DNA from: Deltaproteobacteria bacterium
GTDB lineage: Bacteria > Myxococcota_A > UBA9160 > UBA4427
Reading direction: 5' to 3'
Assembly (NCBI GenBank): GCA_029261855.1
Contig: JAJDAN010000083.1
Location: forward strand, 1-64,000
Length of the DNA: 64,000 bases
Shown here in pieces: positions 1 to 7,876 of this stretch; positions within the stretch are counted from its first letter, which is position 1; every line of letters begins with the position of its first letter. The notes beneath the pieces were generated by a model, which was not told where the DNA came from, searched no databases, and saw only the letters and a list, made by a program, of their open reading frames with translations. The translations under genes and the position numbers were made by a program.

Positions 1-53
1 TCCGTGTCAGCACCGGCCGGCGCGCCCTGGAGCGCCGGCCCCACCGCGCACCG

Positions 54-372
54 GCGCGGGTTCGTGTGACAGGCTGTCCTGCCTGGGGGGGGGGGGGGGG
101 TGGGGCCTGCTCCTCCCTGGGCGGCGCTGCTTTCCCTTTGCCGGGTCTTCGTCATGCCATACGTCGTCACAGGCCCCACCCACACCCCACCCCTCGCGAC
201 TGAGTTGGCGGCGCGGGATCGTGGGACGGGATTTCTTGCCAGGGGGCGGAGTGTGGTCAGGGCCTGCTCCTCCCTGGGCGGCGCTGTTTTCCCTTTGCCG
301 GGTCTTCGTCATGCCATACGTCGTCACAGGCCCTACCCACACCCCACCCCTCGTGACTGGGTTGGCGGCGCG
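54..372. repeat. Two-copy imperfect tandem repeat, 157-bp unit
   Basis: Unit 1 starts at 54 and unit 2 at 211. The right-hand 113 bp of each (103-215 and 260-372) differ at only four positions; the left part of each unit is more diverged. A run of 16 G lies at 85-100 in unit 1. Open frames exist on both strands but are proline/arginine-rich, with no recognisable domain, and are best read as repeat by-products. The array may continue left of the window. I see no gene in 1-448. Confidence 0.75.
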
Positions 373-413
373 CGTGGGCGAGCGTTGGCGGCGCGCGTGG
401 GCGAGCGTTGGCG
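362..413. repeat. 23-bp short tandem repeat before thiL
   Basis: Two identical 23-bp copies (362-384 and 385-407) beginning TTGGCGGCGCG are followed by a partial third (408-413). The array overlaps the end of the 157-bp repeat and ends 35 bp before the proposed thiL start, so it lies in the thiL leader or promoter region. Confidence 0.7.
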
Positions 414-448
414 GGGCGTGTGGGGTCGTTGCTGGTAGGTTGTGGGTT

Positions 449-1402
449 GTGCGGACTCTTTCGGATGTTGGGGAGTTTGGGTTCATCGAGCTCATTCGGG
501 GCTGGTTGGGGACGGCTTCGTCTTCGCGGGTGATCCTGGGGCCCGGCGACGACGCGGCGGTGCTTCGGCCTCCGGATGGGTGTGATCTCGTGGTGAGTAC
601 GGACTCGCTGGTCGAGGACGTGCACTTCCGTTTCTCGACGCAGTCGGCGCGGCTCGTGGGTCGTCGGGCGATGGTCGCGAACCTGTCGGATCTGGCGGCC
701 ATGGGGGCGCGGCCGCTCGGTTGCGTGGCGGCGCTGTGTGCGCCCGGTTCTCTCGAGCTTCGTCTCGCACGCGGGCTCGTGCAGGGGCTGCTCGAAGAGG
801 CGGGTGCTCATGCTTGTCCGCTGGTGGGCGGGAATCTCGCTTCCTCGAGACAAACGAGCGTGACGATCACGGTGTTCGGGTCGGTGGCCCGTGGGCGCGA
901 CCTGCGGCGACATCGCGTGCGCGCCGGCGATCGCGTCTTCGTGACGGGCACCCTGGGTGGGCAGGCGCTGGCGGTCTCGCGTGCAGAGACCGAGGGACGG
1001 CCGATCCGGCTGCTCCCCACGCCGCGACTCCGGGCCGGGCAGGCGCTTGCCAGGCTGTCCGGCGTGGGCGGCTGCATCGACGTGTCGGATGGTCTCGTGG
1101 CCGATCTGTCGCACCTGCTCGAGGGCAGTGATCTCGGCTTGCAGCTCGAAGCGGACAGCGTCCCGACCCCGGCTGGCTTCGCGGCGGCCTGCAGGAAGCG
1201 CGGCCTCGACCCTTTGCGTCTGGCGCTCGCTGGAGGCGAGGACTACGAAATCGCATTCACCCTGCGTCCCCAGGCCGCGCGCCGACACGGCGTCCAGGCG
1301 CTCGGGAAACGCCTCGGGGTACCCGTCTCGGAAGTGGGACGCGTCGTCGGATCCGGGGGCATCCAGGGCGTCCCCGAGCACCTGGGCTGGACCCACTTCT
1401 AG
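449..1402 (+). CDS. thiL: Thiamine-monophosphate kinase
   Basis: ThiL phosphorylates thiamine monophosphate to thiamine diphosphate with ATP, the last step of cytoplasmic thiamine cofactor synthesis. The 317-residue product has the family's usual length and order of motifs: GEFGFIELI at the N-terminus, metal/ATP-binding GPGDDAAVL, DSLVEDVHF, the AIRS-type segment GDRVFVTGTLGG, CIDVSDGLVADL and GGEDYEIAF near the end. The frame is open upstream into the repeat region, so the start is a choice: GTG at 449 gives the ThiL-like N-terminus and has a weak purine stretch (GGTAGG) about 10 nt upstream. The first ~100 bp are G/T-rich, unlike the C-rich gene body, so the repeat array may have eroded or supplied the 5' end. 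It stands alone, 93 bp before the chemotaxis operon. Confidence 0.9.
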   Translation: MRTLSDVGEFGFIELIRGWLGTASSSRVILGPGDDAAVLRPPDGCDLVVSTDSLVEDVHFRFSTQSARLVGRRAMVANLSDLAAMGARPLGCVAALCAPGSLELRLARGLVQGLLEEAGAHACPLVGGNLASSRQTSVTITVFGSVARGRDLRRHRVRAGDRVFVTGTLGGQALAVSRAETEGRPIRLLPTPRLRAGQALARLSGVGGCIDVSDGLVADLSHLLEGSDLGLQLEADSVPTPAGFAAACRKRGLDPLRLALAGGEDYEIAFTLRPQAARRHGVQALGKRLGVPVSEVGRVVGSGGIQGVPEHLGWTHF

Positions 1403-1495
1403 GCGGCTCCTGGCCGGTCTCAGGTTCCGGAAGTTCCTGCGATTCCGCGGGGATGCCCCATCAAGGCCACGGGCGCGCGGACCGATAGGCCAGAG

Positions 1496-2806
1496 GTGCG
1501 AATCGCGCTGACCCACAAGTTCGTGTTCGGATCGCTGATCGTGGCCGGAGCCTCGATCGCGCTACCGGAATTCTTGCGTCACCGGGGCGTCGACTTCCCC
1601 GCGTGGGGCGCCTTGTTCGTTGCGATGGGTGTCGGCGGCGTGTTCGGCTTCCTCGGCTCGCGCGTTCTCGGTCAGAAGTTCGAGCGCCTGCTCGAACTGA
1701 CGCGCCAGATTCGCGGCGGCAACCTGCGGGCCGACCTGCCGGATCTTCGAAAGCCGCGACTTCCCGACGAGACCGACGATCTGTCCGACAGCCTGCGCGA
1801 CATGCTGGCGGACCTGCGCAAGATGGTGGGTAGCGTGCAGCGGACCGGCGCCAGCGTGACGACGGCCGCGCGGGATCTCACCCGATCCATCCACAACGTG
1901 CGGACCGGCAACGAAGGCATCTCGTCGACGGTGGAAGAGATCGCGGGCAGCGTCGAGAACGAGCAGGAGATGCTCGGCAATGCGGCGCACCTCATCCAGG
2001 AGATCGCCAGCGAGATCGAGCTGAACGCCGGTCGCGCGCGCGAGGCCTTCGGCTTCGCCGCGGAAGCCAACCAGAAGGCGGGTACCGGCGTCGAAGTCGC
2101 GCGGCTGGCCATCGAGAAGATGCGCACGGTCTTCGAACGGGTCGAGCAGGCCGGCGGCAAGGTCTTCGATCTCGAGTCCAAGACCAGCCACGTCCACCAG
2201 ATCACCGAGATCATCACGAGCGTCGCGCACCGGACGAACCTTCTCTCCCTCAACGCATCCATCGAGGCGGCCCGCGCAGGCGAGGCGGGTCGTGGCTTCT
2301 CGGTGGTGGCCGACGAGATCCGCAAGCTGTCCGAGAACGTGGGGCGCAGCGCAGACGAGATCTCGAAGTTGATCCACGAGATCCAGTCCGACACCGGAGA
2401 GGTGGCCGACGAGATGCGCCAGTCGAGCCAGGTGATCGGCGAGGGTCGTGAGGACGTCAATACGATCGCCTCTTCGCTGGAGCAGATCAGCATGGCCGTG
2501 CGCGAGGCGGCGACGCGGTCCGAAGAGATCTTCCACGGCGCCGACAGTCAAGCCGTGAGCACCGAACGCATGGTGACTTCCATGGACGAGATCTCGAAGG
2601 TCGCCAAGGGCAACGCCGCGGCCATCGAGGAGGTCTCCTGCACGGCGCGCTCCCAGCTCGAAGCCGTCACCGCCACGCTCGACAGCTCCGAAGCGCTGAC
2701 CCAGCTGGCGGACGAGATGCGAGGTTCGCTGGGCAGCTTCCGCACGGAAGTCGGGGACGAGCCGGATCCCGACGACGCGCGCAAGACCGGAGGCGCCTCG
2801 TCATGA
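1496..2806 (+). CDS. Methyl-accepting chemotaxis protein without a periplasmic domain
   Basis: 436-residue chemoreceptor. Two hydrophobic segments (about residues 8-26 and 34-55) are separated by only a short loop, so there is no ligand-binding ectodomain. A HAMP-like linker follows (about 56-110), then a long coiled-coil signalling domain. The hairpin tip carries the conserved [20 protein letters not shown] (about residues 255-274), which docks CheA and CheW. Sensing is therefore probably of membrane state, energy or an intracellular cue. Start is GTG at 1496 with AGAGG directly upstream; the Shine-Dalgarno spacing is poor. Its stop overlaps the CheW-like gene (ATGA), and it opens a CheW-CheY-CheA-CheC operon. 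Confidence 0.9.
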   Translation: MRIALTHKFVFGSLIVAGASIALPEFLRHRGVDFPAWGALFVAMGVGGVFGFLGSRVLGQKFERLLELTRQIRGGNLRADLPDLRKPRLPDETDDLSDSLRDMLADLRKMVGSVQRTGASVTTAARDLTRSIHNVRTGNEGISSTVEEIAGSVENEQEMLGNAAHLIQEIASEIELNAGRAREAFGFAAEANQKAGTGVEVARLAIEKMRTVFERVEQAGGKVFDLESKTSHVHQITEIITSVAHRTNLLSLNASIEAARAGEAGRGFSVVADEIRKLSENVGRSADEISKLIHEIQSDTGEVADEMRQSSQVIGEGREDVNTIASSLEQISMAVREAATRSEEIFHGADSQAVSTERMVTSMDEISKVAKGNAAAIEEVSCTARSQLEAVTATLDSSEALTQLADEMRGSLGSFRTEVGDEPDPDDARKTGGASS

Positions 2807-3384
2807 GCGGCCTACGCATTCCCGCGGCGGACGCGGAGCGTCTCTTGACCTTCGAAGTCGAGTCCGCGGTGTACGCGCTGCCCATCGCCGAGGTGCACGA
2901 GGTGGCCGAGGCCCAGCGCATCTGCTGTGTGCCGACCATCAGTCGCAACCTGGTAGGGATCATGAACTGGCACGGAGACGCATTGCCCGTCGTGTCGGCG
3001 CCGCTGCTGCTCCAGGTGCGGGAGGAAGACCTTCCCCTCGAGCCGGAAGCGGGCGCCGAAGCGGATCCGGACCGGGAACCGGGAATGGACGAGGACCTGG
3101 AGCGCACAGGTCAGCCCGCAGCCGAGACGCGTCCGCGTCCCGAGGCGGGCATGCGTTCCCTGGTGGGCCAGCACGTCCTCGTGGTGTCGGGGCGCGACGA
3201 TGAGGCGGCCCAACTCGGCATCCCCATCGACCGCGTGATCGGGTTGGTCGACGGCGCCCGTCGCAGACGTGGGGGCGGGCGGCTGGTCGTAGAGCGGCGG
3301 TCCGTCGACGGCCGCGTGGTGAGTGTTCTGGATCCGCGTCGTTTGGTGACGCGGGCGAGTGAGGTGATCGCGCGCGTCGCCTAG
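2803..3384 (+). CDS. cheW: CheW-like coupling protein with acidic insertion
   Basis: CheW-domain adaptor (193 residues) that links chemoreceptors to CheA. The N-terminal half has the CheW pattern ([20 protein letters not shown], then [14 protein letters not shown]) and the C-terminal half resumes at about residue 120 with [10 protein letters not shown] and [10 protein letters not shown]. Between them, about residues 72-118, lies an acidic, proline-rich low-complexity insertion absent from standard ~160-residue CheW proteins, probably a flexible surface loop. ATG at 2803 overlaps the MCP stop, indicating translational coupling. Confidence 0.85.
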   Translation: MSGLRIPAADAERLLTFEVESAVYALPIAEVHEVAEAQRICCVPTISRNLVGIMNWHGDALPVVSAPLLLQVREEDLPLEPEAGAEADPDREPGMDEDLERTGQPAAETRPRPEAGMRSLVGQHVLVVSGRDDEAAQLGIPIDRVIGLVDGARRRRGGGRLVVERRSVDGRVVSVLDPRRLVTRASEVIARVA

Positions 3385-3444
3385 GGCGGGTGACGGGTGC
3401 GTTTCGCGAACCGAGACGCAAGTAGGGAAGGAACGGGGGAGACC

Positions 3445-3822
3445 ATGAAGGCACGAGTTCTGATCGCAGACGACGCCTCCTTCATGCGCCAGATGATCCG
3501 GGAGATCATCGAGCCGGAAGGATATGAGGTCGTGGGTGAGGCCACCGACGGCATGGAGGCCGTGGAGCAGTACGAGCAGCTGCACCCGGACCTGGTCACG
3601 ATGGACATCGTGATGCCGAAGCGCTCCGGGATCGATGCCGTGAAGGGCATCCTGGAGAAGACGCCGGACGCACAGGTGGTGATGTGCAGTGCGCTGGGAC
3701 AGGAGACCCTCGTGATGGAGGCGCTCCAGGCCGGGGCCAAGGACTTCATCGTGAAGCCCTTCAAGCCCGACAACGTGCTCTCGACGCTCGCGAAGGTCCT
3801 CGAGAAGAAGTCCGAGGACTGA
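3445..3822 (+). CDS. cheY: Chemotaxis response regulator CheY
   Basis: Single receiver domain, 125 residues. All catalytic residues are present: acidic pair D9-D10, phospho-acceptor D54 (VTMDIVMPK), S82 and K104 (FIVKPFKP). No output domain, so it should act by protein contact, as in CheY, after phosphorylation by CheA. ATG at 3445 is preceded by a purine-rich Shine-Dalgarno (GGAAGGAACGGGGGAGA); the open frame upstream to 3397 lacks homology and is not used. It lies between the CheW-like gene and the CheA P1 reading frame, 14 nt before the latter. Confidence 0.93.
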   Translation: MKARVLIADDASFMRQMIREIIEPEGYEVVGEATDGMEAVEQYEQLHPDLVTMDIVMPKRSGIDAVKGILEKTPDAQVVMCSALGQETLVMEALQAGAKDFIVKPFKPDNVLSTLAKVLEKKSED

Positions 3823-3836
3823 TCTTGGGCCTCGAC

Positions 3837-4232
3837 ATGGCCAAATACCGCAGGCTGTTCCTGGAGGAGGCCGCCGAGCACCTCTCCGAGATCAGTACTG
3901 CGTTGCTCGCGCTCGAGAAGGACCGCGGAGCCAGCGAGGGGATCGACGTGATCTTCCGTATGGCCCATTCCATCAAGTCGATGGCGGCCTCCCTCGAGTA
4001 CGGGTCGATCGCCGACCTGGCGCACGCGCTCGAGGACCGCATGGAAGGTGTGCGGGCGCGTGGCTGCATCGATGACGGCGCCGAACTGGCGTCGTTGTTC
4101 CGGGGCCTCGAAGGCCTGGAAGCCATGGTCGCCGTCGTGCGCGAGACCGGCGAGGCGCCGCCTCCCCAGGTCGAACTCGTCGAGTCCATGCGCGCCGAAT
4201 CCGAGTCGCTCAAAAAAAAAGCCCTGAGCTAG
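3837..4232 (+). CDS. cheA: CheA P1 (Hpt) domain, zero-frame part of split CheA
   Basis: 131-residue histidine-phosphotransfer domain: FLEEAAEHLSEIS, then the phospho-acceptor H44 in MAHSIKSMAASLEYG. This is the P1 domain of CheA, normally fused to the kinase. Here the zero frame ends at TAG 4230-4232, just after a run of nine A (4212-4220) encoding KKK. The kinase core lies in the -1 frame directly downstream. A -1 shift at the A tract would yield one 568-residue protein: P1, Ala/Pro linker, P3-P4-P5, with no obvious P2. ATG 3837 is chosen; TTG 3825 in the same frame is possible. Without shifting, this frame makes a free P1 that could serve as phosphate sink or relay. A homopolymer sequencing error remains the alternative. 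Confidence 0.85.
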   Translation: MAKYRRLFLEEAAEHLSEISTALLALEKDRGASEGIDVIFRMAHSIKSMAASLEYGSIADLAHALEDRMEGVRARGCIDDGAELASLFRGLEGLEAMVAVVRETGEAPPPQVELVESMRAESESLKKKALS

Positions 4233-4260
4233 CCGGCCGACCCGAAGTCGGCTTGCTAGC
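4214..4260 (+). promoter_or_regulatory. Candidate programmed -1 frameshift signal in cheA
   Basis: A_AAA_AAA slippery heptamer at 4214-4220, in register with the zero frame, inside a nine-A run (4212-4220). After a 7-nt spacer (4221-4227) a stem-loop begins: GCTAGC 4228-4233 pairs with 4255-4260 and GCCGAC 4236-4241 pairs with GTCGGC 4247-4252, with a 2x2 internal loop and a 5-nt apical loop. The zero-frame stop TAG (4230-4232) sits in the 5' arm. The -1 frame is open from upstream of the A run straight into the CheA kinase. Spacer length and architecture match known bacterial -1 sites; the same nine-A tract could alternatively cause RNA-polymerase slippage, as reported for Thermus dnaX. No strong upstream Shine-Dalgarno stimulator is seen. 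Confidence 0.65.
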
Positions 4261-5542
4261 CGCCGCCGACGAGGTGCCGGCGGCCGTCGCCCCCGAGGTG
4301 CCGGCGGCCGAGCCCCCGGTACCCGGCCAGTCCGAGAGCACGGCGCCCAGCCCCGGGCCGAGCCCGGCCGCCAGTGGCACACCGGCTCCCCCCGGCTTGC
4401 AGGCGTCGGTGCGGGTGCGCACCGAGACCCTCGATCGCTTCCTGGGTGCCGTTGGCGAGGTGATCCTCAGCTCGAGCCAACTGCGGACGCTGGCGGGCGA
4501 GGAGCAGATGGGAGCCGATCTGTCCGCGGGCTTCGACGCCGTCGAGCGACGCGTGACCGAGCTCCAGCGCCGGGTGCTCGACCTGCGCACCACGCCGCTG
4601 CTGCGTGTGATGGAAACCCTTCCGCGCACCGCCAGGCAGCTGGCCGAGCAGCTGGGCAAGCGCGTCGAAGTCGAGCTGCTCGGTGCCGAGCTGGACCTGG
4701 ACCGGTCGATCCTCGACCGACTGAACGAGCCACTGCTGCACGTAGTGCGCAACGCCGTCGACCACGGCATCGAGTCTCCTGAACAGAGACGCGCCGCCGG
4801 CAAGGACGAAGCCGGGCACCTGATCATCGCCGCGCGTCGCGAGAAGGACTCCATCGTCATCGACGTCAGCGACGACGGCGCAGGCATCGATCTCGAGGCC
4901 GTTCGCGACCGGGCCATCGAGGCCGGCCTGCTGCATCCGGGGCTGGCGGAAGACCTGCCACCGGCGGAGGTCGCCGCGCTGATCTTCCGGCCCGGCGTCT
5001 CGACCGCCAAGCGGGTGTCCGCGGTCTCGGGACGCGGGGTCGGCATGGACGCCGTCAAGGCCACCATCGAGTCGTTGGGCGGCGTCGTCGAGCTGCGTAG
5101 CGAACGCGGCAAGGGGACGACCACCAGTGTCGTGGTCCCCATCACCGCGGCCGTGCAACGTGTGCTGCTGTGCGAGGTGTCTGGCGAGCGTGTGGCGCTG
5201 CCGATCACGAAGGTCGAGCGCATCCTGGAGGTGCCCGCCGCGGATGTCGAACGCAGCGGTCCGGAGAGCTTCGCGTTGATCGACGACGAGCCGATCCTGG
5301 TGATCGACCTGGCCGAGGCGCTGGCGGTGCCGGCGCCCCCGCCGGGCGACCGGGTTCCGCTCGTGGTGGTCGACATCCGCGGAGAGCCCGTCGCCGTCCG
5401 GGTCGAGCGCTTCGCCGGCCAGCAAGAGATCTACGTCAAGCCCGTCCCCGAGCTGTTGGCCGGGGTCAAGCTGCTAGCGGGTTTCACGGTGCTGGGAGAT
5501 GGAAGTCCCGTCTTCCTCCTGGACCTCAATCATCTCGCCTGA
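4253..5542 (+). CDS. cheA: CheA kinase core (P3-P4-P5), -1 frame part of split CheA
   Basis: About 429 residues. An Ala/Pro-rich linker (first ~45) is followed by the P3 dimerisation helices (TETLDRFLGAVGEVILSSSQ), then the P4 ATPase with intact N box (HVVRNAVDHGIES), G1 (DDGAGID), and G2 (GRGVGMDAVKATIESLGG), and finally the P5 CheW-like regulatory domain (VQRVLLCEVSGERVALPITK). It lacks the phosphorylated P1 histidine, which is encoded in the preceding frame. The listed start (TTG 4253) is only the first possible initiator downstream of the A9 tract; no Shine-Dalgarno precedes it, and the frame is open upstream through the A9 tract. Synthesis by frameshifting from the P1 frame is therefore more likely than independent initiation. 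Confidence 0.88.
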   Translation: MLAAADEVPAAVAPEVPAAEPPVPGQSESTAPSPGPSPAASGTPAPPGLQASVRVRTETLDRFLGAVGEVILSSSQLRTLAGEEQMGADLSAGFDAVERRVTELQRRVLDLRTTPLLRVMETLPRTARQLAEQLGKRVEVELLGAELDLDRSILDRLNEPLLHVVRNAVDHGIESPEQRRAAGKDEAGHLIIAARREKDSIVIDVSDDGAGIDLEAVRDRAIEAGLLHPGLAEDLPPAEVAALIFRPGVSTAKRVSAVSGRGVGMDAVKATIESLGGVVELRSERGKGTTTSVVVPITAAVQRVLLCEVSGERVALPITKVERILEVPAADVERSGPESFALIDDEPILVIDLAEALAVPAPPPGDRVPLVVVDIRGEPVAVRVERFAGQQEIYVKPVPELLAGVKLLAGFTVLGDGSPVFLLDLNHLA

Positions 5543-5563
5543 GCTTCTTTCGGGGTGGACTTC

Positions 5564-6109
5564 ATGACGACACACGACCGACAAGCCGATCGCACCCGGG
5601 AGCTGGCCAGCGTTGGCGCCGGCCATGCCGCGAGCGCGTTCGCGCAGCTCGTGGGACGCGAGATCCAGATGCGCGCGCCCGAGCTCCTGAACGACCCCAA
5701 GTGGCCGTTCTCCGTGGCGGACGACTGGAGCTCGGGAGTCTTCTTCGAGCTCGAGGGATGTCTCGATGCGGTCGTCGCCATCCTGTTCCGGGAACCGGTC
5801 CGCGACGAGGTGGTGCGAACGATGCTGGGGGATCCGACGGGCGAGCTGTCCCGCGAGAGCGTCGAGGCCGTGATCATGGAGCTTGGCAACATCCTCGTCT
5901 CGCGAGTGGCGTCCGCCATCGCGGACACGCTCGACGAGCGTCTGCTGCCGTCCATCCCCGTGCTCGCCCTCGGCGACGCCGCCGAGCAGCTGTCGGCTCT
6001 CTGTGAACAGCTCGGCGTCGACTCGTCCGTGCGCGTGGAAAGCGAGTTCGCCGATCGCGAGGGCGAGCTGGGCGGCTTGCTGGTGATGATTCCCGGCGGT
6101 CGCCAGTAG
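5564..6109 (+). CDS. cheC: CheC-like chemotaxis phosphatase
   Basis: 181-residue CheC/CheX-type protein that probably dephosphorylates CheY-P. The N-terminus has the CheC helix pattern (ASVGAGHAASAFAQLVGREI), and the signature E-x-x-N occurs in VIMELGNILVSRVASAIADT. A second copy of this active-site motif, as in two-site CheC proteins, is not evident. ATG 5564 is preferred over GTG 5555 because GGGGTGG lies 5 nt upstream. Last gene of the che operon, 21 nt after the cheA stop. No cheB, cheR or cheD is present here, so receptor adaptation would need genes elsewhere. Confidence 0.75.
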   Translation: MTTHDRQADRTRELASVGAGHAASAFAQLVGREIQMRAPELLNDPKWPFSVADDWSSGVFFELEGCLDAVVAILFREPVRDEVVRTMLGDPTGELSRESVEAVIMELGNILVSRVASAIADTLDERLLPSIPVLALGDAAEQLSALCEQLGVDSSVRVESEFADREGELGGLLVMIPGGRQ

Positions 6110-6132
6110 GGCGCGCGCCGAGTGGCTGGGAT

Positions 6133-6993
6133 TCAGTCCAGCAGCTCGATGGCGTCGTCGGTCCGGACCTCGCCGGCCGTCTCGACGCGCCCGTACACGC
6201 CCAGATTGCCCTTGGCGTGCTTGACGAGCGACCGCATCACCGTGGGGTCCTTCGGCAGATCGCTGAAGCCGTGGGTGGTCATCACGCAACGGGGGCACTC
6301 GACCGTCAGCTCGATGACGGCGCTGCCGATGCGGATCCGCTTCTTCCGCCAGGCGAGTTCGGGGAAGGGGCCGGCGTCCGGCACGTCTACCACCAGGTTT
6401 GGCCGGAAGCGTCGGACGTCGAAGCGCGAATCCGGGGCCAGGCCCTGCATGTGGGCGAGTGACTGCCGGCTCAGGATCAGCAGCGGGAACGCGTCGAAGT
6501 AGGTGCCGGGCGGGGACTCGAACTCCAGTACCTCGGGCGGAAAGATCGTGAGGTCCGGGAGCGGTTCGTCCTTCGCGCGCCCGAACAGAGCGCGCATCTC
6601 TTGCTCGAAGTCCTCGTGGGTGGGAGCGCCTCTGCGGTAGTGGTCGAGCGCGTCGGCGGGCAGCAGCGGCCACAGGCTGACCTCGTGGCCGATCGCCTTG
6701 CCGATACGCGCCCCAGCGTCCGCGTCGGTGGTGGAGAGCGCAGATCCGTCGGGCAGTGTGATCACGGCGGCGCTCGAGCCCTGGTCTTGCGGCGGCTTCT
6801 CGTAGTGGGCCGACAGCTCCATGAGCCCCGGCAGCTTCTTGCCGCCTCGGATCCCGCCGCGCACCTCGTCGCGAACCGCCCAGGCCCGGTCGCCGGGGAG
6901 CCCGCGCTCGGTCAGCTTCGTCGACGCGAGGGTTTCCCCGATGAGACTCTTCACGGGGTAGCGGTGGATCGCCGTCACCTGACCGATCGCCAT
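6133..6993 (-). CDS. MOSC domain protein (YcbX/mARC-like)
   Basis: 286 residues: an N-terminal beta-barrel domain (AIHRYPVKSLIGE, then GLPGDRAWAVRDE) followed by a C-terminal MOSC domain with the conserved cysteine in ECPRCVMTTHGFSDLPKDP. This arrangement is found in YcbX and mitochondrial amidoxime-reducing components, which bind molybdenum cofactor and reduce N-hydroxylated compounds. No C-terminal 2Fe-2S ferredoxin domain is present, so an external electron donor would be required. Start ATG at 6993 has a perfect AGGAGG 10 nt upstream. Divergent from larB across 123 bp. Confidence 0.85.
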   Translation of the reverse strand: MAIGQVTAIHRYPVKSLIGETLASTKLTERGLPGDRAWAVRDEVRGGIRGGKKLPGLMELSAHYEKPPQDQGSSAAVITLPDGSALSTTDADAGARIGKAIGHEVSLWPLLPADALDHYRRGAPTHEDFEQEMRALFGRAKDEPLPDLTIFPPEVLEFESPPGTYFDAFPLLILSRQSLAHMQGLAPDSRFDVRRFRPNLVVDVPDAGPFPELAWRKKRIRIGSAVIELTVECPRCVMTTHGFSDLPKDPTVMRSLVKHAKGNLGVYGRVETAGEVRTDDAIELLD

Positions 6994-7116
6994 GGTCTTC
7001 GTTCCTCCTGGACCGGGACGTTGGCGCAGGTCCCCACGCTTCGCGAACGCCTCTGGCCTCGCGACCGGGGCTGGGCGATCCTGCCCCGCGATGACTCGTC
7101 CCCCCGGAGCCTCCGC

Positions 7117-7866
7117 GTGAATCGAGACCGGATCCTCGAGCTGCTGCGCAGCGTCGAGCGCGGCGACGTGGACGCGAACGACGCCTTCGAGAAGCTCGCC
7201 CACTATCCCTTCCTGGATACGCCCCACGCGCGTCTCGATACCCACCGCGGTCTGCGCCAGGGCCAGGCCGAGGTGATCTTCGGGCCCGGCAAGACCGTCG
7301 CGCAGATCGTCGAGATCGTCGCCGCTCTCGCCACCACCGGGGAGCCCGCACTGGTGACGCGCGTCGAGCCCGACATCGCCGATCAGGTGCTGGCCGAGCT
7401 CCCGGCGGGCGACTACGACGCGGTGGCCCGAGTGCTCTGGTACGGCCCGGCCGAGGTTTCGATCACCGGCAAGGGCACCATCGCCGTGGTGACCGCGGGC
7501 ACCGCCGATCTTCCCGTCGCTGCCGAGGCGGCCGCAGTCGCGCGGCGCCTGGGGAACAAGGTCGAGCTGCTCCAGGACGTCGGTGTCGCCGGAGTCCATC
7601 GCCTGCTGGCGTCGGTGGAGCTGCTGCGCGCGGCCCGGGTGCTGATCGTCGTGGCGGGTATGGAAGGCGCGTTGCCCTCGGTGGTGGGGGGACTCGTCGA
7701 CAAGCCCGTCATCGCAGTTCCGACGAGCGTTGGCTACGGGGCCTCTCTCGGCGGCCTCGCAGCGCTGCTCGGCATGCTGACGAGCTGTGCGTCGAACGTC
7801 ACGGTCGTCAACATCGACAACGGCTTCGGGGCGGCGAACGTCGCCAGCCTGATCAACCGGCTGTAG
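7117..7866 (+). CDS. larB: Nickel-pincer cofactor synthesis carboxylase LarB
   Basis: 249 residues. LarB carboxylates the pyridinium ring of nicotinic acid adenine dinucleotide and hydrolyses its phosphoanhydride, the first step towards the nickel-pincer nucleotide of lactate racemase-type enzymes. The C-terminal PurE-like domain carries VTAGTADLPVAAEAA and ends SVGYGASLGGLAALLGMLTS. The N-terminal helical region contains RDRILELLRSVERGDVD and FGPGKTVAQIVEIV. GTG 7117 with GGAG 7 nt upstream gives the family's usual length; the frame is open further upstream without homology. larC follows after 10 nt; larA and larE are not in the window. Confidence 0.92.
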   Translation: MNRDRILELLRSVERGDVDANDAFEKLAHYPFLDTPHARLDTHRGLRQGQAEVIFGPGKTVAQIVEIVAALATTGEPALVTRVEPDIADQVLAELPAGDYDAVARVLWYGPAEVSITGKGTIAVVTAGTADLPVAAEAAAVARRLGNKVELLQDVGVAGVHRLLASVELLRAARVLIVVAGMEGALPSVVGGLVDKPVIAVPTSVGYGASLGGLAALLGMLTSCASNVTVVNIDNGFGAANVASLINRL

Positions 7867-7876
7867 GGTCGAGAAC

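Noticed and set aside
100-438. Open frames within the 157-bp repeats on both strands
   Set aside because: Pro/Arg-rich translations caused by the repeats, with no conserved domain.
4228-4260. Stem-loop in cheA read as an intrinsic terminator
   Set aside because: No T-tract follows and it lies inside a continuous domain series; the frameshift-stimulator reading fits better.
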